Assembly (NCBI GenBank): GCA_963971425.1
Contig: OZ020518.1
Span: 2,802,263-2,866,262 of the forward strand
Source: Bryoerythrophyllum caledonicum
Lineage: Eukaryota > Streptophyta > Bryopsida > Pottiales > Pottiaceae
Reading direction: 5' to 3'
DNA length: 64,000 nucleotides
Each line of letters opens with the position of its first letter. Position 1 is the first letter of the stretch. This document shows positions 21,704-34,450 of this stretch, piece after piece. The notes under the pieces are model-generated. The model was not told the origin of the DNA. It was given only the letters and a program-made list of their open reading frames with translations, and did not search any database. Position numbers and translations under genes: made by a program.

Positions 21704-24700
21704 AGAAGAAAAAGAACTCCGGTCTTCCCAAGGAAGCCAAAGTGAATAAAGTGTCTATTTGCTCCACCACTAAACCAATGTCCACCAGACATAGGTTTAG
21801 AAGTATGGAACTACTCCCCCCTCTCGAGGATAGACAGAGAAAGAAAGAACTCCGGTCCTCACAGAGGAGGTCGGAGTGAATAAAGTGTTTGTTTGTTCCA
21901 CCACTAAACCAAAGAGGGTAGACACCATGTAACCAAAACTAGTAACCAGTAACTAGTAACCCGTAACCAAGGACCTAGAACCAAATAAGAGCGACAAGGC
22001 ACATTGTGAAGGGATGAAATGTGGGGGTGAAGTGTGTGCCTGGAGGGGGGTTAAGGGGGTATCATTTGTTTCAGGGAGAGGTTGGTTATTTTCAATTTTG
22101 TGTTTGTGAAGGAGAATGGACATCGCATGTTGGATAGCAATGATGTTAATTTTTGAGAATGTCTTTCGATTTTGATTGGTGGGGATATTGAATGTATTTT
22201 TGAGATTTTTCATTGATGGGATAAAGGTGGTAGCTCTAGCTCCAGCAGTGATGACAATAAGGGGGTCAACTTTCCATCCAAGAGTTGTATTGTCATTAAT
22301 AAGTGGTTGGTATTTATTGATTTGATTTTCGATTGCTTCAGGTAAAAATCTATCATTACAGTATTTGAGTTCGATAAATTGGATAGTGATGTTTGTGTTC
22401 ATGTGGTCCGGTGGGGGGGGCTTTATATGGTAGTCCTTTGACGCATAGCATGTTTGGTTTAACTTTGGCATTGTAGTGGCATCTTTGGGTTTTACATGTG
22501 CATGGAAGTAGCCATGGGTGGGCTGTGTTTTCTTGTGGATTGTTGTTGAAGGATACATCATTCATAAGTATAAGGCATCGGGATTTGTTTGATGATACAA
22601 TTAGATTCTGGATTTCCCATACCACTTTGTTGTGTCTTTTGACGATAAGGGAATGTATGTGGTGGTTTTGACATTTGAGGAGTACCTGTAGCCATGTGTC
22701 CGGGTCCGTGGAGTTGCATATAGGGCATGTTATGGATGGAAATCTTTCTATTCCAAAGAAGAGTTGTTTGCGGGCATTTCCCATGTATTGTATGGTACAA
22801 AATTTGACAAGACATGTATTTTGTGAGTCTGTAATTGTAGGATTTTTTCAAAAATTTGTAGAGAGTTTGTTGTCAGTGTTGTTGTTACCGGTCCATTTGT
22901 CTATGCTAGGGAGACTTTCCGAGATTAAATCAAGGTTGTAGATTTGGTCTTGTTTTTTGAGATATTTATCCAAAAATCTAATGGGGCCTTTGTCCGGGGT
23001 GTCTTCCATAGAAGACCAACTATCTCTATGGAAGTAGTATGGGGTAACATGGGCATGTTCATGCGGGTGTTCGGCATTTCTATGGGATTTGTCCAACCCT
23101 TCTTTAGCTAGTTTATCTACTTGTTCATTTCCTTCTTTATTGACACGTGCTCTAACTTTATAAAGGGTTGTAGTTTGTGTGCGATTTTTTAGCATTTGAA
23201 CCATGGATGTCAGTATGGCTTGGTCGGGGTGGCTATTGTGGAGGTAAGGGTGTGTTATTTGTGTTTTAGTAAATACAATACGTTTATATAATCTGTAAGA
23301 TGTGTGCAAGTTAATTAGGATATTTTATAGTGATAATTTGGAGTGTTTTATGGAGGGCCATCATTTTTACTCTGAATATATTTTGAAGTCCATGTAATCT
23401 TTTGGATATTTTTATTTCTTTGGTGAGGTTGAATATGCCATATCCCGCTTTTTCTTTATGTTAGTGTCTTGGACTTATTTCTATTGGTTCTTTAAAGGAA
23501 CCATCCGTGTAGTAACTATATGCGGGGGCAAATTTTAAAGGGGTGTGGTCATAGTATGTTGGGAGTGGGGGTCGTGTAATGGGGCGGGCGTGTGTCATGT
23601 TTGCAAATTTGAGTTGGGACCATTTTTTTTTGCGATTTACCAAGGTTTGAGGGGGTGTGGGTGGGGCTATTTTTGTGAATAGTCTGCATATGTTGAGGTT
23701 GTTTGTTAAGGAAGTTAGTTTAGCAAGTTGTTCCCGGGTATCAATATTATTATTTTGGTGGTGTATGCATAGTATTTGTATGGTGGATGGCTCAAGTCTT
23801 GGGTTTTTTTTAATTCGGGTGGAATGGTGGGTTCTTTGTATGGTACCAAGTCTACCTCAAATGACGCAATGATGTGGGAGTCTTGAAATGGGCCTAAATG
23901 TGGATTAAGTTTTTATACCAATTATTATCTAGTGTGATAATGAGAATGTAGGTGTGTTTTGGGTCATTTTTGGCCGCAAGTCTTGCCCAATGTATTGCTT
24001 GTTGCATATCTTTTACATTGTGGGGGTACGCCATACCATTTCCAATCCATTTGTGGTCAAAGGCATTTCCTAGTGAGCCAAAGATTTTGTCTCTTTCAAA
24101 GGGTGAATGGAAGTTAGTGAGTTGGATGGGGCATGTGACGGGGTGAGAAGTACGAATGTTGGATGTTGAAGGATGAAATTAGTGAGTTTAGAGTGGGTGT
24201 GGGTAGTGTGTATTGTGCAAGATTAAGGGGGTCATTTTTGGGAATGCAATATTTATATCTTTGGTATAGCCAGACTATTTTAGTTTCAAATGGTTGGATT
24301 ATTGGCTCTATGTTATGGCGGTTTGTATTTTGTTATGATACTAGTTCCATAACCATTTGAGTCTAGTGGTGGGGATAGTGATTAAAGGCCTTCCGTTGTC
24401 TTCGAATATGTGTGCATCAACCTCATTTATTTTAATTGTATTTTGTGATGTAAGAATGTTTTTTCAGGGTTGCATTTGGTAGTGTGTATATTGAGGAGGG
24501 GAATGATCATAGGTGGGGTAGTGGATCTTGAGCCACGGGATTGTTCTTAGGGGTGGTGTGCTTGAATGATTTATGAGTAGAATTTATTTTGGGTGTTTTG
24601 ATAATACTTTGTTAGTTGTGTAGCATTGTGGATGGAGGTGTTTTGGTCATGCCATGGGAAGAGATTTCGTTGGGGTAACCATTTGTTGTAGGTGTTATTA

Positions 24701-25333
24701 TCTTGTTGCCATTGGCATAGGTATGTGGTGTCATTTTTTATAATTTTGTTCGAATCAATGTGTTTTCTATGTTTATGGTCAATAATGGAATTTATGGGAT
24801 ATGTTGGTGGGATTTTAAGGATGCGTGTTGGGGAGGGAGAAAAGGAAGGGTGTGGTTGGTGGGGGCGGTGAATTAGTGGGGAGTTGTTTTTGGGATGATT
24901 GTTGTTGTTAGTGTTGACATATGAGTCTTTAAGGGTATGGAGGCTTGGATGTGTGGGACATGGTAAGGCGCATGTATTAGGGCATGGTGGGTAACAAAAT
25001 AGTTGTTCAGCATTGTTAAGAGCACTTTTTACTAATTTGGATGGCATAGTATGATGTGTTTTGAAGTCTTTGTGGTCCATAATGTGTGTGCCATTTGGTA
25101 AAGTTATTTGTTTTAAGTTGGTAATATTTATTGAGAGGAGCTTTTGTAGAAGATTTTGGGAGAGATGTTGGTTAATTCTTGTGTCATATTGGATTTCTTG
25201 TATCCATATTTGTTCCAAAGGTGAGGGTTCTAACAGGAAATCCGTGAGTGTGCTTCTTAGGTATACAATTGCTACATTTTTTAATAAAAAGAATGTACGG
25301 GTGATTGGTGATCCAAAGCAATTAGTTTTATGA
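21704..25333 (-). mobile_element. LINE copy G, 5'-truncated, dead
   Basis: Minus-strand fragments of the same LINE family as copies A, B and D: the post-RT region (24571-25362), RNase H (23461-23643 with YYTDGS; 22848-23309 with the second half) and the C-terminal finger/endonuclease part (21953-22851). It is bounded by a 7-bp direct repeat ACTTCCA (21697-21703 and 25334-25340), a plausible target-site duplication. Frames shift several times, and the RNase H R-x-H site reads RAR. The 3' end carries the folded tail in tandem (21705-21836 and 21841-21935) and a GAA-rich (TTC in element sense) end. Confidence 0.85.
21705..21935 (-). other. Folded LINE 3' tail, two tandem degenerate copies
   Basis: Unit 1 (21705-21836) and a shorter unit 2 (21841-21935) both show, on the plus strand, (GAA)n, a CTCCGG hairpin, GTGAATAAAGTG and CCACCACTAAACCA. 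Unit 2 has TCCTC paired with GAGGA where other copies have TCCCC/GGGGG. The doubling is unique among the four LINE ends here. Confidence 0.7.
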
Positions 25334-25340
25334 ACTTCCA

Positions 25341-25866
25341 CAAAACTTTCAAATGTCTTCATCTATGATAAAAGCCTCAAAAATTTTTTGCTAAAAATTG
25401 ACATTCCATGAACATGCCCAAGTTCATATTAATCCTATTTTTGGATAATTAGTCCTTTAAGAATTAAATTTAGATATCTCGTGTCCATGCCAAAAAAACA
25501 TGGGATACAAAAAAGATGGGATACAAAAAAGATGGAGGCATGAATATGTTTCACTAAATAACTAAATATATACTTTTTAAATGGATGAGTTTAGCATTGA
25601 AAGTTTTAGTAAAATGACACGTTCCATAGATATGTTGATGACCTATGTTTGTCATTTACAAATTTACTTGGAATCTTGAGTTGAAAATCTATGTTGAAGT
25701 AATTTGCTAAAGTGAGGTAAAGGTACTTAGAGCTTTGATTTTCATTTTGTTCTAAATGAATATAATGAATAAAATGAGTTTTAATCTCAAAAACTAGCTT
25801 AAAAGGGAAAAAATGGTAAAGGTTCATGGTCCAACATGATCTCTCCTTCTTTATGTTCAAAGGCAA
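25341..25866. other. Intergenic, no gene seen
   Basis: AT-rich. A 24-base stretch containing GGGATACAAAAAAGAT is duplicated near 25500. Confidence 0.5.
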
Positions 25867-25996
25867 TTATCCCTTTAAGCACGACGTGGCTATGGATGAT
25901 GGTCAAATCTATGAATGTGATAGATTATGTAGAATACCATCTATCACACTTCTACATTATCCATCATTCATAGCCACCTCGTCCTTAATGGGTTAA
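25867..25996. mobile_element. 130-bp palindromic (foldback) MITE
   Basis: Almost the whole element is one inverted repeat: CACGACGTGGCTATGGATGA on the left pairs with TCATTCATAGCCACCTCGT on the right. It is bounded by TTAT and TTAA. Confidence 0.75.
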
Positions 25997-26762
25997 GGTA
26001 AGAACGGTTTTCCAATGATGAACAACCTTAAATGGTTTACATGTACCATGTTTGGTCATTTCATAACACAGAGATAGCTTAACAGTGCACTGTTTGTAAA
26101 ATTTGTTTGTTATATGAAAGTTCGAATATCATGGACACATACTAGTAACAGGTTTTCCAATCTGAAATGTGGACATCCAACAAATAATAAAAATGTTCTA
26201 AAAGAAATCCAAAAAATCAATATGAAGATACAAAAGAATGTACCATGAAATAGATGACACGACATTTCATTGTGCAACGATATCATTGTGCAACATTACA
26301 TTCCGAGCGCCTGGAAAGTCTAGTCCGGTACATAACACGTCACGTTGAGAATGATGGCATTGTGTTGTAACGTCAACCAAAGTCATGATTGAACCTCTAT
26401 GTAAAGTCAACTTAAATTCATGATTGAACCTCTATGTTTTAGGTTAAAATTCAAATGAGATATGAGTTACTTGAAATTATATACTAAATAAATCTGAATA
26501 AATGGCATTTTAAACCTGTTGCATTTTAGAAAACATAGGATGATTACTCATTGTCATGGAAAACTCAGTCATTTTTGTGGCAATGAAAATGTGTGTATCC
26601 TGCTAGATGCCTTCTTCTGTTGTGCCATTGTACTTTTCATGCTTTCATTGTGATAATTCATCAACATGGGTTCCATTGCACATCTCATGACGGTGACTCT
26701 GGATGTTGCTTGCAAGTTTCAACCATCCCAAGAAATTGTTCGAATAAGGTTCTATTAACACG

Positions 26763-27067
26763 TTAACCCTTTAAGGCCGATGAGCTTCTCTGGCCTGTGA
26801 GAATCTACGAGTGTTCTAGATCATGCAGAATGACATCTACACGCTCAGCACATTTCAACTCAAAAATCTACAAACTCTTTTCACGGAAATCACTCTAGCT
26901 TGCTATTGCTAGCACCAATTGTTGTGGCAATGGTCTCAATAGATGCCCATCTTCCTCCACCTCTAAGTCATGGACTATTCTTTCCTTTGAGGTGGCCTGT
27001 AGCGCTTGCTACAAAGGTTCTTGTGCCAAAAAGACCTATATGTGGTTGCCCGGCTTTAAAGGATTAA
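26763..27067. mobile_element. TTAA MITE, family 2, second copy
   Basis: Matches 9586-9890 over its length (GATGAGCTTCTCTGGCCTG, GATCATGCAGAATGACAT). The ends are TTAACCCTTTAAGGCCGATG and CGGCTTTAAAGGATTAA. Confidence 0.8.
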
Positions 27068-27159
27068 GGCCTAACAACCATATCAACCATGTATTGGTGG
27101 TTTGGGCATGTTAATCCCCTAAGCGGACGCTACAAGCCACCTTCGTGGAAATTCCCCTA

Positions 27160-27440
27160 AGCCAATCTTTGTCTAGGGTCAAAGTTTGCACTACACAAAG
27201 TATAAATTTTATATCGTCATATTGATCATGATATTAACTCCTTGTACATCAATTTTTAGAGGTAGAGGAGAGGTGTAGCATATTCCAAAAAAATGTGCAA
27301 GAAGTGGAGGTTCAAAAAGTGCCAATTCTTGTTTTATTTATTTTGGAAAAAATATGCTTTAGAATGATAATCCAAACGATCAATAAGAAGGTTTACACTA
27401 AGTCTTGTAACAAATAAAATAAAAAGTGAAAAATACAGTG
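27160..27440 (+). mobile_element. Partial family-1 MITE
   Basis: Shares interior words with the 10098 copy (TTTTTAGAGGTAGAG, GGTGTAGCATATTC, AAGAAGGTTTACA). Ends not identified. Confidence 0.55.
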
Positions 27441-29063
27441 ACTTCTCTTGTAATAAAAAGTTGATATTTTTGTTTTTAAATAAGATATTATTGATTTATT
27501 TGATATTGGCCCAATCATAGTAGTTACAAAAGTATTTCTAAATATATTCAGTAGCTTCTTCTAGTCATATTTATTTTACTTCATCCTAATATTGGAGTGG
27601 ATTTGGATTGGTGTTTCTAGTTTTGTTCATCATGGGACTTTCATGGTAGGATATGGTAATCATAATAAATACCCATTTCTACGGTATTATAGAGTGGTTC
27701 CTTGAACAATTACTCATGAAATTGCTATACCATTTCCCTTTATTAATAATCTAAATCCCTACATAGTTCACTAAAGTAAAAATTTAAATTAAAGTAATTG
27801 AATGCATTTAATTAAAATGAAAATTTAATGTAAAATGAGGGGTCGGCAAAAATTCATTAAATGATTTATGATTTGATTTGTAGTACTATAAGGAAATCTT
27901 TCATACAATAGACAATAGTGGTAACATGCAAAATAATAAATATGATACCACTGGCTTAGTGTTACTTATATAATACCAAATAGTCATAATGAAATGGTCT
28001 TAATCACATTGGAATTTAAGCATAAATAATGGGTAGTTTTAAAAAAGCATAAAATACAATTCTATAAAACATTTTTAGATTATTTTTGTTTATCCAGATA
28101 TAAGAGTAAGGGTTAGCCTTAGTTGAGATGCTAAAATTGTTTCTATATAATATTTAAGTAGAGCATATTTACCTGTATCATAAAAAATTGAGTTATAAAA
28201 ACAAAGTATTCCTCTTATTAATGTTTTATAAAATGATGTTTTGGAATGTAATTTTTTTAATCCAAATGGGAGTTCAAGTGTCGGGACGTTTAATGAGAAG
28301 GTGCAAACAGAGTATTTCCTTATAACATAAAAATTAGAGATGTTTTTTTATTTGTTTTTTTTTCTACTTCAAGAAAAAGTATACTTGCTCTATAATGTGC
28401 AATGATAAAGTAATTACACTGGCAAATCCTAATCGTGGAATTGAAAAGCATGACTTTGACTAAATGTGTCCAATAAGACAGGATATTATTATGTATTCAA
28501 GTAGCTCCTATCTACTTGCATCTATATTTCATTTTGCAAAGCCTTTATTGTTTTAAGGTTTAGTTTTACTCTATGTGAAAATTTGAGATCATTGTTTTGA
28601 AAATATAAATTTGTGTATACATGGTTTTATAAAAATACAATATGTTGATAAAATTGTTATTGTTCAAGAATGATTGAAAAAATTATCTTCCTGTTAAATT
28701 CAATTCAAATACATATGTTATGAATCCCTAAAGTACAACATGTTGGTTGAATTTTAAGATTGGCATTTGAATGTCTTTCAATGTGATTTCCATGTAATTA
28801 TGATAGACATTCTAAATAATATTGATTACCATAATGTTACACCCTATTCCATTCTTATATTTTATTCTTCAAATTGTCCCATAACAAGTTTTAGAAAGTA
28901 GTTTGAGAAGTTTTGTTGATTACACTATAAGTATATTAACTTATTGAACCATTTTTTGAAGGAGTATGATGATAGAGCTTCATCACAAACATTATCTTGT
29001 TTTGTTGTTCCTTTTAAATTTGTACATGGAAGTGAAAATTATAATAGCTCAAGTGAAAATCCC
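27441..29063. other. AT-rich intergenic, no gene seen
   Basis: Very AT-rich with only short frames. Confidence 0.6.
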
Positions 29064-30241
29064 TTAACCCCTAAAGGCCCTTGAGACCGGATTCGGGTCG
29101 CAGCACTTCTGGGCAGGGTATTCTAAGGTTTCAGAATTTTATTATTTTCTGAAATTTTTACTCCATGTAGCTCTCAACGACAGCTTTCCAATGGCGCAAA
29201 TTTCAAAGCATTTGGAGTTACGATGCAAAAGTTATGAATTTTAGAAGAATCTGCTCTAAATCCGGGCAGCCAATAACCAATGGAAATCTCCCATTTTCTG
29301 CCCAAGTTGCCCGTCATTCAATAGGGCAGAAAGTGACAAGACAAATTTTCAAAGGGTGGGCGCTTGCAAAATGATGGGCCCAATATTTTTTCATCCATAC
29401 ACATTAATGACGGTTTTCATCGAATAGAAAATTTTCATCTAAGTAACCATTTCCATCTAAAGAGGTTGCTGATTTTTTTCATCCAAATAACAATTATCAT
29501 CCAGAGCTTAGTTTTCATCTAAAATACATGTTTATCCATATAAAATATTTCATCCCATCTTCATTCTTCATCCAAATTTAATAAATTTCATCCAATATCT
29601 ATGACGTGGCAGGGGTTCCATCCACTGGACCCCCTCTTACCAAAACTGCCCTTTGAAATAAAAGCAAAATATACAATTTACACTTCTAGAAATTTGAGAT
29701 CTACTTAGATTGCATTGAAATTTTTTGTGCTTCTTTCCCTCATTGACTTCAACATATCTACCGTTCGGATTTCCAATTGGACATTTTTAGATTACCCTTT
29801 AAGTAGTTTTAATTTTGGAGAATGTAAGGCGATTTCAGCACACCCCCTTTCATAAAATCAAGGATTTTGTTGCCTTTCTAAGCCCGTATGAGGCTCAAAA
29901 TTTGTGAGCTTAAACCTAACTTCCATACCTAAAGAAATTGATGATCCTCCATAAATCAAATGTGTTTGCAAGGTACAGTTTTTGGGCATCAAAACTTAGG
30001 TGTACTCACGGGGCAGTGTCAAAAAAAACTTTTACAGTGACTTCAAACGTTATAACCTCGCAATCTGTACGGTGGATTGTCCTCAAAATTGGTATAAGCC
30101 TTTTTGAATAAGGTAATTACAAGATCTTACGGTTAAATATTCAATTTGATGTCTAAATTTAGAAATCAGTAGGTTTCTATCAGTAGGGGTATGTTTTTGG
30201 CAGTTTTGGCTCCAAAAACACCAAGGGCCTTTAGGGGTTAA
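29064..30241. mobile_element. TTAA MITE, family 3, 1.18 kb with perfect 20-bp TIRs
   Basis: TTAACCCCTAAAGGCCCTTG at the left and its exact reverse complement at the right, including the TTAA. Non-coding. A block at 29385-29600 repeats the word TTTCATC about every 20 bases. Confidence 0.85.
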
Positions 30242-33073
30242 ACAACCAAAAAAAAATAAACAAACAATTTGCTATTTACGGGAGTTGTTGTACATGGAGC
30301 TAGTATCAAACTATTAAATTATGATAATTTTATTTTTTAAAAAACTCTATATTTGTCACTAAACTTAATTTTAAAAAGATTCATAGTTTCCATAGAGTCT
30401 CTGCTGTACAAAACCAATAATATTCTAAATATGAAAGATAGAAATCTTGTCATTGTTTATTTTAAAATTTCATTATTTAAAAATAAGCACGAACGTTTGT
30501 TTTCACCGTATCAAATTTATATAATAATCCTATGTATTATTTTCTCAGTTATTACCAATAATATACTCTTTTCATACAATTCGTGGAATCATTTGGAAAA
30601 AAATATAGTTGTCAATTGTAATGTACAAAACAATGATCTAAAGGCTAGGAATAGATATGGACGATCTTTTTTCCTTCCCTCTCTTTCCACTTGAATATGT
30701 AGTTTGTAAATGCATTCAAGGTCTTTAAATACTTAAGGGGGAAAGAAGGGGGGGGGGGTAAATTCTCATACTATGCCTAAATATGTGCATCAAACATCAA
30801 AGTGCCAAAATTGGATGCAAAATAAATTTATTCCCACATATACATCCTCTCACTTACCAAAATCATTTCTTAAAAGATTTATCATATTGTAGAACAAATC
30901 ATGTGAGCAAGAATTTGTTGGAAATAATTTTCACACAACCCCACACATAAGAGCATGGATCTAGCTTTCTACACGTAAGGCAAACGCTTTCCTATTGCAA
31001 AGGTGTTGTGATGTTGACAAAGACCTCCACACCTTAATTTAGTGATTGGCATTGAAGGATGGAGAATAAGTTGCTTTTGATTGGCAACTTTTAAAGTGAG
31101 ACCTATGAATAAGCTATGGTGCAAGTTCAATGTTGAAGTATTAATTATCTTAGGGGCTATGAAGGATTGCAGTTGTGATGCTCAAAGAATTTGTATATTA
31201 GATTTATGTAAAGTACATCAATTTAAAATATATATATATATATGACATCTAGAAATGAAGTATCATTTTTATAAATGTTTAAAAGTAAGGACATACCATG
31301 ATATTAAATTTTATTTCAAGAGGAAGGTCATACCAAGGCAAAAATAGCCAGTCTATGAAACCCATGTTGAAGAAGAGCGTGCTAGGGACAGGGGTAGTTA
31401 TATTTTTTGTGAAGAAACTAAACTGAAGATGGTATTTAGTGTTATAGGACCAATTAGTGTAATTATCCCTATAACTTGACTTTCACTAAATAACTATTTG
31501 TTGACAACTAGTGTTCTACCAAGTCTTCATAATGCACCTCGTGACAAATAGATTGGCACTTTTGCATATGGAACGATTGACCATTCCACTACACTAAATG
31601 TGAACATATCAGAATGTAACATTAATAATTTATAATTATCTTGATAGTATATTACAATATTATAGTAAAACATATTAAATGATAATATTTTAATAAAAAC
31701 TAGTGGACTCCCATCGTCTCCACGAGCCACATAAACACATGCTCATTGTTTAGATACCGGGATTTCCTACGTATATAAAGTAAAAGTGATTGGGATATCG
31801 CTACATGGTGGATTTTGGGATGCCTAGATATCGGTCCGGTTATTAGCCTAGCAATTGGCACTTGCTTTGCAACGCATTAGTCCAACCATTTAATGTAGTT
31901 TTCATATAAGAAACTATAAAAAGAAAAAGGTAATATGATTCACTACAAGGTTGGCTACGCAATCAATTGCGCGGTTGACTACAACATTTATGTAGTTCAC
32001 TGCACGGTTGACTGTATGGTTGATTGTTATGTGGTTCATTGTGTAGATTATGATTTTAGTAGACTTATGGTTACACTATATAACATAAGAGTATCATATG
32101 AAATATTAGATTATATATGATATGATATTATATATTTTATTATTAGGATTACAAATAACTCCGGGTACAAATAACTCCGACTCCGGGTACTGTGTAAATA
32201 TCAGTGCCCTCCCTCTCAGTTTTCAGTTTCTGCGACTTCCATCTCAGTTTTCAATTTCCGCACCAGTTTAGTGTGACATATCACAAATAACTGTCACTAA
32301 ACTTTAATATCTTCTAAATTCAATAGAAATTCGAGTTTTTGTCCATTTAAAAGAAAGAAAATGTCCACTTGGAAAGGAAATTGAGATCTTTGCATCTACC
32401 ATACGGATTTGTGAATTTCAAAAATTTGAGAAGGATATGATATATGCAAAACATAAAGTGTATTGTTGATTCTCAGCACATAGTTGCATTGCAGGATTTT
32501 TTAAGACATCTTCTACACCTCTTCTACTTCTAAAATTTGGTGCACATGTGCCTAACATGATCCTTTTCAAGTTAACATAATTAATTCACGGCCCATAGTG
32601 CAAAAAGTTGCCATAGAAGGTGGTCGAAGGTTCCTCCATGAAACCGGTGCAGACATCGGAGAAGAGAGGTCGGTTCCTTCCCTCAACGTTGGGGATGAAA
32701 GTCTCCATCCAAAAACAGTGTTACAGTGCATGTGTCTGTAGAAGCCAATGTCTGTAAAAGTAAAGTCTCCCTCCAAAGTCGGTAACTGCTGCTGCTGCAC
32801 ACGGTTTGGAGTTTGGACAAGTAATATAATGAGCACATCCTGGTCGGAAGAGTTCCAAACTTCGAAGCCTCACTCATTCTCTAGCTTTCTCTAAAACTGA
32901 GTCTGTGCCTTGGGTTCCTCACTCTCCATTTCCAGAATCTAGACAACTTGTTTTCTCAGTCCCATCTCTTTAATTGCAGATTTTGTCTTCCATCAGTTTA
33001 CGGAGGAGGAGTTTTTCAGAGCTGGAAAAAACATTTTGTCTGTGGAGGTTGGGTTGCACAGAGTCCTGTGAAG
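30242..33073. other. Intergenic, upstream of the HMA gene
   Basis: AT-rich to about 32.1 kb. A (TA)n tract is at 31230-31243 and a run of GGTTGACT-type words at 31950-32040. From 32.2 kb on the base composition rises, and this part may hold the promoter and 5' UTR of the HMA gene. No other gene supported. Confidence 0.5.
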
Positions 33074-34182
33074 ATGGCTCTGCGAAAGGTGAGTTGGAGC
33101 TCTATCGGAGAGCGACAGACAGAGAGGTGATGGATTTGATGGCATGAATAATGGTATGAAGTCGGGAGTGTTTCTGTTTTATCTTCTATTTTTTTTTTTA
33201 TTGAGAGTTGTGTGTGTGTTTGTTGCAGGTCCTGCACTTGCATGTGGAGATGTGCTGCCAAACTTGTGTTGATGCGGTGGAAGGAGTATTGCACGAAACG
33301 CCTGGTGAGTGACTTAATTACACAGGATTGATTTTGTAAGTTGAGTGATGGGAGGAATCTAGAGACTTGCACCCAAAACATCTCTAGATCCTTTAAACAG
33401 ATGATATCCGTGATCCGTAATGTGGATGTGTGTTTAGTTGCTTGCTTTTTTGTAAGTTGAGCAATGGAAGGAATCTAGATCTTTGTATGCAGTAAATCAC
33501 TTCAGATCCTAGTTTTTCCATTGCGGAAACATAGAGATGTAAAAAAGTAGCTGTATGTGCATCTCTATGGCTGGTTGTACATAAAGTAGCTTCACCATAC
33601 ATAGAGATGTAAATAAAGTAGCCATGTGGAGCTGCTCCAACTTGTAATCAGCTGTAATTTACAACCAAATTAGCCAATATTTTGCATCTTTCTTTGTTGG
33701 TTGGCTCATACCATCATTCTAATTTTTTTTTTATCAAACTCCTGATGCTTGCCGTCTAATCTCCAACCTTTCCATTGCGTTTTGCAGGTGTGGCGAGTTT
33801 TGAGATAGAGAGATATAACAGCCTGGTCATCGTAAAGCGCAAATTCGACACTTCTCTAGACAAGAGGCAACTGGTGAAGAGGCTCAAGAGGGTGACACAT
33901 GATGGGAAAGCATCCATCATCAAGAAAACTACTGTTAAAGAAAAGGAGAATACAGAGCCTTCAGCTGGGAATACGAAAACGAAGGCACCATCTACAGTGT
34001 ATGTGAGTGCATCATCCATGGGGCCTGGCTACATGGTACGCTGGCCCGCCAGCACCGTGCCCAGCACGTCATCGTCCATGATCACAAATCCCTTCTACTT
34101 CCAACACCCTGAGCGGTGCCACTATTGTTCCGGGTACAACAACATCATATGCTGTACTTGTGGACGCGGGAGCCACAATTGA
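33074..34182 (+). CDS. Heavy-metal-associated (HMA) domain protein, 3 exons, 161 aa
   Basis: Exons 33074-33088, 33229-33304 and 33788-34182 join through GT-AG introns in phase (486 nt). Residues 6-70 form a ferredoxin-like HMA domain starting VLHLHVEMCCQTC, where M13-x-C15-x2-C18 is the metal-binding MxCxxC motif. The rest (VDAVEGVLHETPGVASFEIE, then VIVKRKFD) fits the family pattern. Family knowledge: plant HMA proteins bind Cu, Zn or Cd as chaperones or for detoxification. The C-terminal part is Ser/Thr/Pro-rich and ends in a second Cys cluster (CHYC, CCTC) then GSHN, so there is no CaaX box and it is not an isoprenylated HIPP. The tiny first exon (MALRK) is typical of this family. Intron 2 holds diverged direct repeats at 33337 and 33449. 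Confidence 0.85.
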
Positions 34183-34450
34183 AAGGGAACATTGCTACAA
34201 TTACGGCAACTTCTAGGTTTTCAAGCACCAGGGTTGCCACCCTAAACCCTATTGGGTGTATATTTTTGTAGTAAGTTGTGCACATTCTTTAGTTTCTAGA
34301 AAATGACAAGGAAAAAGGGATTTTAGACTTGCTCTGGCAACGTCAGCAGTGTAATTTAGTGATTCTTTGTACAACATATTGAATATCAGGAGGTGAGTGG
34401 TTATTATATTTTTTTTCCACAATTTTACATCCAAATGTTTTTGTGAAGAA
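34183..34450. other. 3' flank of the HMA gene
   Basis: No gene. The sequence runs directly into the Helitron-like element. Confidence 0.5.
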
